In this document: positions 1-6,962 of the stretch, piece by piece
How positions within the stretch are numbered: the first letter of the stretch is position 1
Layout: every line of letters starts with the position of its first letter
Assembly: GCA_046049865.1 (NCBI GenBank)
Contig: JBJOQO010000059.1
Coordinates: 1 to 20,462, forward strand
Origin: JANPCX01 sp046049865
Lineage (GTDB): Bacteria > Pseudomonadota > Gammaproteobacteria > Burkholderiales > Burkholderiaceae_C
DNA length: 20,462 nucleotides
Reading direction: 5' to 3'
Translations under genes and position numbers: made by a program
The notes under the pieces: model-generated
Seen by the model: the letters and a program-made list of their open reading frames with translations, nothing else
The model's database searches: none
What the model was told of the DNA's origin: nothing

Positions 1-2
1 AC

Positions 3-842
3 CACCTGAACATTGGCGCCGGCGACCAAGGCCTGATGTTCGGTTACGCCTGCGACGAAACCCCCGACCTGATGCCCGCGCCCATTTATTACGCGCACCG
101 TTTGGTCGAACGCCAAGCCCAGTTGCGCAAAGACGGCCGCCTGCCCTTCTTGCGTCCCGACGCCAAGAGCCAGGTGACCATGCGTTATGTGGACGGCAAA
201 CCGCACAGCATCGACACCGTGGTGCTGTCCACCCAGCACGACCCCGACCAAAGCGAGTCGGCCACCAAACTCAAGGCCAGTTTTTATGAGGCGGTGATCG
301 AAGAAATCATCAAACCCGTCTTGCCCAAAGAGTGGCTCAAAGAGACGCGCTATTTGGTCAACCCCACTGGGCGTTTTGTGATTGGCGGCCCACAAGGCGA
401 CTGCGGCCTCACCGGCCGCAAAATCATCGTCGACACCTATGGCGGCGCCTGCCCCCACGGCGGTGGCGCGTTCAGCGGCAAAGACCCCAGCAAGGTGGAC
501 CGCTCGGCCGCTTATGCCGCCCGTTATGTGGCGAAAAACGTGGTGGCTGCAGGTTTGGCCAAGCAGTGCCAAATCCAGGTGGCCTACGCGATTGGTGTGG
601 CCAAGCCGATGAACGTCACGGTGTACACCGAAGGCACAGGCGTCATTTCCGACGACAAGATCGCCGCCCTGGTGAACGAACACTTCGACCTGCGTCCCAA
701 AGGCATCATCCAGATGCTGGACCTGCTGCGCCCCATCTATGAAAAGACGGCGGCGTACGGGCACTTTGGCCGCGATGAGCCCGAGTTTTCATGGGAACGC
801 ACCGACAAGGCGGCCGCGCTGCGTGCAGCGGCTGGGCTGTAA
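3..842 (+). CDS. metK: S-adenosylmethionine synthetase (methionine adenosyltransferase), 3' part
   Basis: Makes S-adenosylmethionine from methionine and ATP in the cytoplasm, with release of phosphate and pyrophosphate. The window opens inside the gene; the visible part is 279 codons of a family usually about 385-395 residues long, so the N-terminal third lies outside. The first visible residues carry the family signature GAGDQGLMFGYA. Further on are the glycine-rich GGPQGDCGLTGRK segment and the YGGACPHGGGAFSGKD loop, which contribute to ATP and phosphate binding. The reading frame is intact to TAA at 840-842. It is followed by two stem-loops and converges with a minus-strand gene of unknown function. 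Its pathway partner ahcY lies 3.7 kb downstream on the same strand, separated by a block of minus-strand genes. Confidence 0.98.
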   Translation, partial: HLNIGAGDQGLMFGYACDETPDLMPAPIYYAHRLVERQAQLRKDGRLPFLRPDAKSQVTMRYVDGKPHSIDTVVLSTQHDPDQSESATKLKASFYEAVIEEIIKPVLPKEWLKETRYLVNPTGRFVIGGPQGDCGLTGRKIIVDTYGGACPHGGGAFSGKDPSKVDRSAAYAARYVAKNVVAAGLAKQCQIQVAYAIGVAKPMNVTVYTEGTGVISDDKIAALVNEHFDLRPKGIIQMLDLLRPIYEKTAAYGHFGRDEPEFSWERTDKAAALRAAAGL

Positions 843-852
843 GGCCCAGCAA

Positions 853-909
853 CCGCAAAGCGGTTTCGACCGCCTTGCGGCGAAGGCTAACTTTGCGAAT
901 GCAAAGTTA
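853..909. terminator. Two tandem stem-loops after metK, possible terminator
   Basis: Hairpin one spans 853-880: a 12-position stem with a single A-C mismatch, capped by TTCG, an unusually stable tetraloop. Hairpin two spans 888-909: TAACTTTGC pairs perfectly with GCAAAGTTA around a GAAT loop. They lie 11 and 46 bases after the metK stop and just beyond the end of the convergent minus-strand gene, a position that fits 3' end formation for either strand. Neither has a clear U-tract, so classic intrinsic termination is not proven. They could instead protect the mRNA end. Confidence 0.5.
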
Positions 910-946
910 AGGGGCCTTGTGCCCCGGCCGTAGCCACAAGCAGAAC

Positions 947-1360
947 CTAGGTGCGCACGAAGACTTTGTGCGCTTTCCCGCGATCATCCTTTGTCTCTAC
1001 GATGACTTCCGGACCTTGGTTTGTAAGCCGGAAACGCAACACAACAGGAGCGAGAGATTGCTCGTCGATGCGATGGTTTCGCATGTGTTTTGGGAGCCAT
1101 GCCTTCCAAAGAGCAATCGAACGTTCAAACGCCTGAGGAAAATCAAGGTTGGGTGTGATGCAGCCATCATGGAAGTCAATTCGAATTTCATGTGACTCGG
1201 CCTTCCATACGTACTCTTGTAGAACATCGGCGATGTGCACGTCGTCAACGTAGTTCATCAGGCTCACAAACGAGTGGCCAAAATTGTGGAGCATCGCATC
1301 TATCTCTTTGTATTTCATGCGCTTTCGTTTCCGCAGATCGGCAGTGTCAGTGGATTGCAT
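947..1360 (-). CDS. Hypothetical protein, 137 aa
   Basis: I do not recognise this protein. The frame encodes 137 residues with an internally consistent soluble composition: no signal peptide, no membrane segment, several charged and aromatic stretches (MKYKEIDAMLHNFGHSF near the N-terminus, HEIRIDFHDGCITPNLDF in the middle). The first ATG at 1360 has only a purine stretch (AGAGG) placed very close to it; the ATG at 1318 (residue 15, MKYKEID) is an alternative start. Base composition is less GC-rich than in the flanking metK and MFS genes, which hints at acquisition. It lies 42 bases downstream of vapC on the same strand and may be the last gene of that transcript. It could be cargo carried with the toxin-antitoxin pair. 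Confidence 0.6.
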   Translation of the reverse strand: MQSTDTADLRKRKRMKYKEIDAMLHNFGHSFVSLMNYVDDVHIADVLQEYVWKAESHEIRIDFHDGCITPNLDFPQAFERSIALWKAWLPKHMRNHRIDEQSLAPVVLRFRLTNQGPEVIVETKDDRGKAHKVFVRT

Positions 1361-1402
1361 ACCTCTGTTGAACCACCATTCAACTCGTATCGCGACGCCC
1401 CA

Positions 1403-1819
1403 TCAACCCATCCCCAACACCCCCGCCGCCTTCACCAGCCGACCGTCGAAACAAGCAAACTTCACCTGCCCAGGCATCTCTCGATGCAAGGTTTGGGCAG
1501 ACGCCAATTGCACGCTGTCATAGGCTCGCAAGGCGAAGGCTTCGGCATAGTCACCCGCCAGCTCTAATAGAGCCTGCGTCAACTCCACTTTCAAGTAACG
1601 CGGCCAATCGAGTGCCACTTGTTGCCGCACTTGAGCGAGCAACGCCACGTCTTGGGGTTGCTCGCGGGAACGGCGTGCCAACGCAGACATCACTTCCACC
1701 CAGGCAATGCGGCTGACCGCAACCGCCTGGCAAGCGGCCACTTGTTCGGTGACTTCGTCTGTGCCGTCCTCCCGCACATAAAGTTTGACGAGGGCCGAGG
1801 TGTCACAAAAAAGGATCAA
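1403..1819 (-). CDS. vapC: PIN-domain toxin of a type II toxin-antitoxin system (VapC family)
   Basis: Predicted Mg-dependent endoribonuclease that blocks translation when its antitoxin is lost. The 138-residue PIN domain starts with ILFCDTSALVKLYV and shows the expected four acidic residues: D6, E42 (WVEVMSAL), D101 (RAYDSVQLA) and D125 (CFDGRL). The chosen start is TTG at 1819, overlapping the antitoxin stop in a TTGA arrangement. A GGAGG sequence on the minus strand (complement of 1827-1831) lies 7 bases upstream, inside the end of the antitoxin gene, so the two are translationally coupled. PIN proteins of this length with a Phd-type partner are a common arrangement. The frame is intact and all catalytic positions are present, so the toxin is probably functional. 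RNA targets cannot be read from sequence. Confidence 0.9.
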   Translation of the reverse strand: MILFCDTSALVKLYVREDGTDEVTEQVAACQAVAVSRIAWVEVMSALARRSREQPQDVALLAQVRQQVALDWPRYLKVELTQALLELAGDYAEAFALRAYDSVQLASAQTLHREMPGQVKFACFDGRLVKAAGVLGMG

Positions 1820-2082
1820 CCGCGATCCTCCATCACCATCGCGCTCAATGGTTTGCCGAGGCTAGTCAATTGAACGGCTGGGGAAAGCTGCGGCTTACCG
1901 CCCGACCACTGCGCCCCACCTTGGGCCATCAGACGCGCCATGCCCGCGTGGGGCGTTTCGGGAATGCCCACGATGCGGGCGATGGGTTTGTCGTGCGAGG
2001 TGACTTCAATCACTGCACCGGCACGGGCCTGCGCCATGAAACGCGACAGACCGGCCTTTAAAACATTCATGGCGATTTGCAT
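1816..2082 (-). CDS. Phd/YefM-type antitoxin paired with the VapC toxin
   Basis: Small 88-residue antitoxin expected to bind and neutralise the downstream PIN toxin and to repress its own promoter. The N-terminal half fits the Phd/YefM DNA-binding fold: MNVLKAGLSRFMAQARAGAV, then an IEVTSHDKPIARIVGI strand resembling the usual VIITRHGKPVARLV pattern. The C-terminal half, rich in Q, S and P, would be the flexible toxin-binding tail. The start at 2082 is preceded by AAGG five bases upstream; a second ATG four codons in (2070) has no visible ribosome binding site. The stop overlaps the vapC start. The 49 bases between the MFS gene and this start are AT-rich and could hold the pair's own promoter. 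Confidence 0.85.
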   Translation of the reverse strand: MQIAMNVLKAGLSRFMAQARAGAVIEVTSHDKPIARIVGIPETPHAGMARLMAQGGAQWSGGKPQLSPAVQLTSLGKPLSAMVMEDRG

Positions 2083-2131
2083 GGGGGCCTTATTGAGCAG
2101 TGAGAATCTGAAATGAGTCCATATTTTATGT

Positions 2132-3460
2132 TTATTGTTTGAATAAAGGGTCTTTTTTTCTGATTTCGGATTGCCTCGCCGCCGCCCCCGCCCCCAACGC
2201 CAACACCCCCGCGCTCACCAAAAACCCCCGCAACAAACCGCCTGGCCCATCGGCCACCCAGCCCACCACACTCGGTCCCATGATTTGGCCGATGGCAAAG
2301 ACGATGGTGTACGCGGCAATGCCAGCCGTCCACAACGGCTCGGGCAGGTTGTGCCGCACCAGGGCCGTCGTTGACGCCACCACCGAAAGGAAAACGCTGC
2401 CAAAGAGCACGCCCGAGGCGAGCACGGCCAGGGGGTGAACACTGAGCACGGGCAGAACGGTAGCCAAGGCCAAAAGGCCGTTGAGCTGCATCATCGGGCG
2501 GCCATTGCGGTGGCGTTGCAGCAGGCCAGCCCAAAGCCAGCTCGATGCCATCACACCCACACCGAGCAGGGTAAAAAACACCACCACCAAGTGCGCGGAG
2601 AGTTGTTGTTCACGTAAGAGCGTGATGACAAAAGTCATGTAGCCGATGTAACCCAGGCCGAAACAAAAATAGCCCGCTAGGCTGGGCCAAAAATCGCGCC
2701 AGGGAAAGCCCCTGTTATTGACGGGCAGCGTGATGTTGGCCGCTGGCCGGGACACTTCGGGGGCAGCCAGAAAATCACCGCGTTCACCGGCCATCAATCG
2801 GGCGGTGGTCAAGAGCGCCAGCAGCGCGAGCACGCCCAAACCGAACCAAGCCCAGCGCCAAGCGTGGGGCGTGGCCCAGCCACTGACCCAAGGCACCAAG
2901 GCGGCGGACAACACAATTCCCAGGCCCGTGCCGCCGTAGTAGATGCCCAGAATCAATCCGGATCGTGAAGCGGTACCCGCACCGGCGGATCGCGTGGCAC
3001 GGGTGGCCAAACGTGCGGCCAGCAGGCCACCGGCTACAAACATGGCCGCGCTGGCCACACCGCCAGAAAAACGCACCACTGCCAGCCAGGCGTTGTGTTG
3101 ACTGCTCAAGGCTTGTGTGGCGGCAACCATGGCCACAGTCCTATCGGGAACCCACAGACCGTGGGCCAACAAAGTGAGAACGGCGCCTGCGCCACCCACC
3201 ATCAGCACAGGCCAAGCATCAAACCGCGCCAGCCAGCGGCGACTCATCAAGGCCCCTGCCAAATAACCCAAGGCATTGGCGGTGTTCATCGCGCCAGACA
3301 GAAAGTAGGTCCAGCCCAGGTCGGCGCGCATGGGCGGTAGGATCAAGGCGTAAGAGAAACGCGCCAGGCCCAGGGAAACGGCCGAGGTCAGCGCCAATGC
3401 CAACGCCAGTTGCCAAAGGACGTGGTGTGGCGCTTCCTTGTTTGGCGAGCTCAGCGTCAT
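2132..3460 (-). CDS. MFS transporter, YbfB/YjiJ family
   Basis: Inner-membrane transporter of the major facilitator superfamily, 442 residues, with about twelve hydrophobic segments in two blocks separated by a polar stretch near residues 215-245. The N-terminal segment containing SLGLARFSYALILPPMRADL, followed by YFLSGAMNTANALGYLAGA, matches the YbfB/YjiJ-type family as I remember it. Substrate is unknown for most members. The ATG at 3460 overlaps the stop of the upstream HAD gene by four bases (ATGA), so the two genes are almost certainly one operon with coupled translation. The protein ends in a short basic tail with a lysine pair encoded by an A-run on the coding strand. Substrate specificity cannot be inferred. 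Confidence 0.88.
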   Translation of the reverse strand: MTLSSPNKEAPHHVLWQLALALALTSAVSLGLARFSYALILPPMRADLGWTYFLSGAMNTANALGYLAGALMSRRWLARFDAWPVLMVGGAGAVLTLLAHGLWVPDRTVAMVAATQALSSQHNAWLAVVRFSGGVASAAMFVAGGLLAARLATRATRSAGAGTASRSGLILGIYYGGTGLGIVLSAALVPWVSGWATPHAWRWAWFGLGVLALLALLTTARLMAGERGDFLAAPEVSRPAANITLPVNNRGFPWRDFWPSLAGYFCFGLGYIGYMTFVITLLREQQLSAHLVVVFFTLLGVGVMASSWLWAGLLQRHRNGRPMMQLNGLLALATVLPVLSVHPLAVLASGVLFGSVFLSVVASTTALVRHNLPEPLWTAGIAAYTIVFAIGQIMGPSVVGWVADGPGGLLRGFLVSAGVLALGAGAAARQSEIRKKDPLFKQ

Positions 3461-4257
3461 GCGCGGGCTTTCAAAATGGCTTGCGCGACTTGCGCAAACC
3501 CCGCTCCACGCTCACCCGACGTGATGTAACGCGGCCAAACGTCCAGTTGCTGCTCAAACCGCCGCAGATTGGCCACGCCCACACTCAAGGGAAAGTGACC
3601 GAAGAGCAACTGGTCGTTGGTGGAGTCGCCCACATACACCCAGGCGTCCAATTCGGCCTCCACATCGCGCTTGAGCCGTTGTTGAACGATCCAGCGTGCG
3701 CCGCTGAGTTTGTTGTGGTCGCCCAGCCAAGCGTTAATGTGGATCGAGCTGACCGTGGCCGTCAAACCATCAGCGCGTGCGATGGCCACCACCTGCTGAA
3801 TTTGGGCCTCGGACAAATGGGCGAATTCGCTGTGGTCGATGGCGATGTCGGTCACGCGGCCTGCGCTGTCGCGGGCGAGTTGGCAACCGGGCACCTCACG
3901 CAAGATGCGCTGCGCGGTTTGGTCGAGGCGTTGTGCGTTGGCTTGGCGAGTCACTTCGTCTTGAACATAGTCCACCACCGGGGCGCCCTCTTGTTTGTAC
4001 AGCGCCACCGCGCCGTTCTCGGCCACGATGGCGTCCAGCGGCCAGTCCCGCGCAAAGGGCTGGCTCCAGCCCATGGGGCGGCCGGTGATGGCCATGACGG
4101 GCAGGCCCGCATCACACAGCGCCTGCAAGGCGGCCAGGGCGTCGGGCGTGATGGCACCTTCCGTGGTCAATGTGTCGTCAATGTCGGTCAGCACGCCGCG
4201 CACGGCGCGCAATGCGCTTGTGGGGCATTGGGACCATGCAAGGCAACGGGGTGACAT
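3457..4257 (-). CDS. HAD-superfamily hydrolase, class IIB (Cof / sugar phosphatase-like)
   Basis: Predicted Mg-dependent phosphatase acting on a small phosphorylated compound in the cytoplasm. From the ATG at 4257 the protein is 266 residues. All four HAD motifs are visible: motif I LTDIDDTLT with nucleophile D25 and acid D27, motif II AITGRP with T58, motif III K183 (HNKLSGARW), and motif IV GDSTND at 210-215. The segment between motifs II and III is long enough for a type IIB cap. The frame stays open upstream to 4368, but those 37 extra codons read antisense across the ahcY promoter and part of the riboswitch, so the inner ATG is preferred even though no strong ribosome binding site precedes it. 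It overlaps the MFS gene by four bases. The exact substrate is not identifiable. Confidence 0.85.
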   Translation of the reverse strand: MSPRCLAWSQCPTSALRAVRGVLTDIDDTLTTEGAITPDALAALQALCDAGLPVMAITGRPMGWSQPFARDWPLDAIVAENGAVALYKQEGAPVVDYVQDEVTRQANAQRLDQTAQRILREVPGCQLARDSAGRVTDIAIDHSEFAHLSEAQIQQVVAIARADGLTATVSSIHINAWLGDHNKLSGARWIVQQRLKRDVEAELDAWVYVGDSTNDQLLFGHFPLSVGVANLRRFEQQLDVWPRYITSGERGAGFAQVAQAILKARA

Positions 4258-4335
4258 AGGCGCTGGATCGGTGTTCAAGTGAAACTGGCAGGTGTTTTCC
4301 GTGCATTTTGGCCGCACAAGGAAATTCGAGGGCAC

Positions 4336-4341
4336 TAGAAT
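4336..4341 (+). promoter_or_regulatory. Putative -10 element of the ahcY promoter
   Basis: TAGAAT matches the sigma-70 -10 consensus at five of six positions and ends 9 bases before the 5' boundary of the riboswitch aptamer. Transcription would therefore begin almost exactly at the aptamer, as expected for a riboswitch leader. No convincing -35 hexamer is seen at 16-18 bases upstream; TTGGCC at 4308 is too far. Confidence 0.45.
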
Positions 4342-4349
4342 GGCGGCAC

Positions 4350-4470
4350 TTCCCAAGGAGCGTTGCAAGGCACATCCAGTGTCCCAGGCTTGGGCGGGTG
4401 AAAACCCGGGGACGGCTCATTTGTACTCAAGTGATGTCGTCACCAATCTTCATTGCAACCGCGCTCACCC
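4350..4470 (+). ncRNA. S-adenosylhomocysteine (SAH) riboswitch in the ahcY leader
   Basis: Cis-acting RNA that binds SAH and raises expression of the SAH-recycling gene downstream. The sequence matches the conserved SAH aptamer as known from Ralstonia and relatives: AGGAGCGTTGCAA at 4356-4368, CCCAGGCT at 4383-4390, and AACCGCGCTCA at 4457-4467. Helix P1 forms from CCCAAG (4352-4357) and CTTGGG (4389-4394). The long-range pseudoknot forms from GAGCG (4358-4362) and CGCTC (4462-4466), and can extend through GTTGC with GCAAC. A separate hairpin CGGGT-GAAA-ACCCG (4395-4408) sits in the variable region, which at about 60 bases is longer than in the minimal aptamers I recall. Position directly before ahcY fits the known function. 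Confidence 0.93.
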
Positions 4471-4492
4471 GCACGACATGGCTCGTGGGTGA
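4464..4492 (+). promoter_or_regulatory. Possible expression-platform hairpin of the SAH riboswitch
   Basis: CTCACCCGC (4464-4472) can pair with GTGGGTGAG (4484-4492; one G-T pair) to give a nine-pair stem. Its 5' arm uses CTC of the pseudoknot strand at 4462-4466, so hairpin and ligand-bound aptamer exclude each other. GGCTC (4480-4484) is complementary to GAGCC (4550-4554), which overlaps the ahcY ribosome binding site. No U-tract follows. The pairing is visible; the switching mechanism is inference. Confidence 0.45.
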
Positions 4493-4558
4493 GTTGTATT
4501 TCCGACCGCCCATCAGCCGCTTGCATGCGGGTTCCTTCAAACCGAATTGGAGCCTTTG

Positions 4559-5986
4559 ATGAACGCTGTTTTGAAACCCACCCAAGATTTCCACGTGGCC
4601 GACATGTCGCTTGCCGCCTGGGGCCGCAAAGAAATCAAGATTGCCGAGACTGAAATGCCCGGCCTCATGGCCATCCGCCAAGAGTTCGCGCCCAAGCAAC
4701 CGCTCAAAGGTGCGCGCATCACCGGCTCGCTGCACATGACGATTCAAACCGCCGTGCTGGTGGAAACGCTGCAAGCCCTGGGCGCGCAAGTGCGCTGGGC
4801 CTCGTGCAACATCTTCAGCACCCAGGACCACGCCGCTGCAGCGCTGGTTGAGGCCGGAACACCGGTCTTCGCCTACAAAGGCGAAACCTTGGAGGACTAC
4901 TGGGACTACACCCACCGCATTTTTGAGTTCGGTGCCAAGGGCACGGAGGGCGAAGGCCCCAACATGATCCTGGACGACGGCGGCGACGCCACGCTCTTGA
5001 TGCACCTCGGGAAAAGCGCCGAAAAAGACGCCTCGCTCTTGAACAACCCCGGCAGCGAAGAAGAAACCTGCCTCTTCAACGCCATCAAGGCCAAGCTGGC
5101 TGTGGACCCCACCTGGTACAGCCGCAAGGGCGCACAAATCATTGGCGTGACCGAAGAAACCACCACCGGCGTGCTGCGCTTGAAAGAAATGGCCGCCAAG
5201 GGCGCACTCCTGTTCCGCGCCATCAACGTGAACGACAGCGTGACCAAGAGCAAGTTCGACAACCTGTACGGCTGCCGCGAATCCCTGGTGGACTCCATCA
5301 AACGCGCCACCGACGTGATGATCGCCGGCAAGGTGGCTCTGGTGGCCGGTTATGGCGACGTGGGCAAAGGCTCAGCCCAGGCGCTGCGTGCGCTGTCTGC
5401 ACAAGTGTGGGTGACCGAGATCGACCCGATCAACGCCTTGCAGGCCGCCATGGAAGGCTACAAAGTCGTCACCATGGAATACGCCGCCGACAAGGCCGAT
5501 ATTTTTGTCAGCGCCACCGGCAACAAAAACGTCATCCGCTATGAGCACATGGCCGCCATGAAAGACGAAGCCATCGTCTGCAACATTGGCCACTTCGACA
5601 ACGAGATTGATGTCGCGTCGCTGGCCAAATGCGAATGGGACGAGATCAAACCCCAGGTCGATCACATCAAGTTCCCTGACGGCAAAAAGATCACCCTGCT
5701 CGCCAAAGGCCGCCTGGTGAACCTGGGCTGCGCCACCGGCCACCCCAGCTTCGTGATGTCGTCCAGCTTCGCCAACCAAACCATTGCGCAGATCGAGCTG
5801 TACAGCCACAGCGACTCCTACGACATCGGCAAGGTCTACGTGCTGCCCAAACACCTGGACGAAAAAGTGGCGCGTTTGCACCTGAAGAAAGTCGGCGCGA
5901 TGCTGACCGAACTGACGGAAGAACAAGCGGCTTACATCGGTGTGCCGAAGCAAGGGCCTTACAAGGCGGATACGTACCGGTACTAA
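4559..5986 (+). CDS. ahcY: Adenosylhomocysteinase (S-adenosyl-L-homocysteine hydrolase)
   Basis: Cytoplasmic NAD-dependent enzyme that splits SAH, the by-product of every SAM-dependent methylation, into adenosine and homocysteine, relieving inhibition of methyltransferases. The 475-residue protein matches the bacterial/plant length, including the roughly 40-residue insert (about 150-190) absent from animal enzymes. Visible landmarks are the catalytic region VTEETTTGVLRL (E200), NDSVTKSKFDN with K230 and D234, the NAD-binding GYGDVG at 264-269, and the family's C-terminal YRY. The ATG at 4559 is chosen because GGAG (4549-4552) lies six bases upstream; an in-frame TTG at 4547 overlaps that site. 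A SAH riboswitch precedes the gene. tlyA and metF follow on the same strand, and metK lies upstream. Confidence 0.98.
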   Translation: MNAVLKPTQDFHVADMSLAAWGRKEIKIAETEMPGLMAIRQEFAPKQPLKGARITGSLHMTIQTAVLVETLQALGAQVRWASCNIFSTQDHAAAALVEAGTPVFAYKGETLEDYWDYTHRIFEFGAKGTEGEGPNMILDDGGDATLLMHLGKSAEKDASLLNNPGSEEETCLFNAIKAKLAVDPTWYSRKGAQIIGVTEETTTGVLRLKEMAAKGALLFRAINVNDSVTKSKFDNLYGCRESLVDSIKRATDVMIAGKVALVAGYGDVGKGSAQALRALSAQVWVTEIDPINALQAAMEGYKVVTMEYAADKADIFVSATGNKNVIRYEHMAAMKDEAIVCNIGHFDNEIDVASLAKCEWDEIKPQVDHIKFPDGKKITLLAKGRLVNLGCATGHPSFVMSSSFANQTIAQIELYSHSDSYDIGKVYVLPKHLDEKVARLHLKKVGAMLTELTEEQAAYIGVPKQGPYKADTYRY

Positions 5987-6032
5987 AGAACGGTAGTGGA
6001 TCGCTACGGCACCGTGACGATCCACCCCCCTT

Positions 6033-6145
6033 CCGTCATTCCCGCGCAGGCGGGAATCCAGCCGGCTGTGCCGCATGGCATCCGCATGCTCGTGGGCAAC
6101 CACACTGGATTCCCGCGTGGGTACACCACCACGCGGGCATGACGG
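6033..6145. repeat. 113-bp palindromic miniature element (MITE-like) between ahcY and tlyA
   Basis: The ends form terminal inverted repeats, CCGTCATTCCCGC (6033-6045) and GCGGGCATGACGG (6133-6145), matching at 12 of 13 positions. Inside, TCCCGC/GCGGGA forms a small hairpin (6040-6055), CGGGAATCCAG (6051-6061) pairs with CTGGATTCCCG (6105-6115), and CCCGCGTGG (6112-6120) pairs with CCACGCGGG (6129-6137). A CTT direct repeat (6030-6032 and 6146-6148) borders it. The GTCATTCCCGCGCAGGCGGG core is a well-known dispersed repeat in many proteobacteria. The element carries no gene, and as RNA would fold into a strong structure between ahcY and tlyA. Confidence 0.8.
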
Positions 6146-6184
6146 CTTGATCGTTTGCTCTGACTCACCTCGACCCCACCCCCC

Positions 6185-6943
6185 ATGCGCGCTGACCAAC
6201 TCCTCGTCCACCAAGGCCTTGCCCCCACGAGGTCAGCTGCCCAGCGCCTGATCGACAGCGGCGGTGTGCGCTGGAAATCACCCAAGGGTTGGCTCGTGCC
6301 CAAAAAAGCCGGCGAAGACCTGCCCGAAGGCTGCGTGATGGAGGTCACCAACAACGACGAGCTTCGGTTCGTGTCGCGGGGTGGTTTAAAGCTCGAAGGT
6401 GCGCTTGAGCATTGCGGCATCACGGCCCAAGATTTGAACTGCCTCGATGTGGGCCAAAGCACAGGCGGCTTCACCGACGCCTTGTTGCAGCAAGGCGCAC
6501 GCCGTGTGGTGGGCATTGATGTGGGACGAAGCCAGTTGAGCCCAAGCCTGGCGGCCAACGACCGCGTGCAAAGTTACGAAGGCCTCAATGCCCGCGACGT
6601 GAGCGGTTCCACCTTCGAACAAGACGAACCCACGCATTCGTTCGACCTCATCGTGGCCGACCTGTCCTTCATCTCACTCACCCTGGTGCTGCCCACCATC
6701 GCCGCTTACTTGGCCCCACAAGGGCAAGCGCTGTTGCTGGTGAAACCGCAGTTTGAATTGCAGCCGGTGGACATCGGCAAAGGCGGCCTCGTCAAAAGTG
6801 AGGGCGCTTACCCGCGTGTAGAGCAACGCATTCGCGAGGCCTGCGCTGCACTGTCACTTCAAGTGGTGGACTACTTCGCCAGCCCCATTGACGGCGGCGA
6901 CGGCAACCGCGAATTTTTTGTGCACGCCAAACCCCAAGGATAG
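6185..6943 (+). CDS. tlyA: TlyA family rRNA 2'-O-ribose methyltransferase (S4 and FtsJ-like domains)
   Basis: Predicted SAM-dependent methyltransferase that modifies ribose 2'-OH in 16S and/or 23S rRNA; homologues are often labelled hemolysin A. The 252-residue protein has an N-terminal S4 RNA-binding domain (about 1-60, beginning MRADQLLVHQGLAPTRSAAQ) and a Rossmann methyltransferase domain. The SAM motif is LDVGQSTGGFTD at 87-98. The K-D-K-E tetrad typical of 2'-O-methyltransferases is complete: K69, D159 (ADLSF), K187 (VKPQFE), E243 (NREFF). The ATG at 6185 follows a C-rich stretch with no visible ribosome binding site, so it may be poorly translated or started from a leaderless message. 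It lies between ahcY and metF, each side separated by a palindromic repeat. As a SAM user it fits the methyl-cycle theme. Confidence 0.92.
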   Translation: MRADQLLVHQGLAPTRSAAQRLIDSGGVRWKSPKGWLVPKKAGEDLPEGCVMEVTNNDELRFVSRGGLKLEGALEHCGITAQDLNCLDVGQSTGGFTDALLQQGARRVVGIDVGRSQLSPSLAANDRVQSYEGLNARDVSGSTFEQDEPTHSFDLIVADLSFISLTLVLPTIAAYLAPQGQALLLVKPQFELQPVDIGKGGLVKSEGAYPRVEQRIREACAALSLQVVDYFASPIDGGDGNREFFVHAKPQG

Positions 6944-6962
6944 AAATCTTGCCCGGTAAGAA

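Noticed and set aside
3397..4254. A 285-codon + strand frame opposite the HAD hydrolase
   Set aside because: It is antisense to a gene with all four HAD motifs and has no recognisable domain.
4258..4368. N-terminal extension of the HAD hydrolase by 37 residues
   Set aside because: The extra residues show no family similarity and would place coding sequence over the ahcY promoter and the start of the aptamer. The inner ATG gives a normal HAD-IIB length.
4427..5137. A 236-codon minus-strand frame over the ahcY 5' half
   Set aside because: It runs antisense to ahcY and into the riboswitch leader; its composition is that of a shadow frame.
5372..6214. A 280-codon minus-strand frame across the end of ahcY and the palindromic element
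   Set aside because: It is antisense to ahcY and reads through the repeat; no domain is recognisable and no ribosome binding site supports it.
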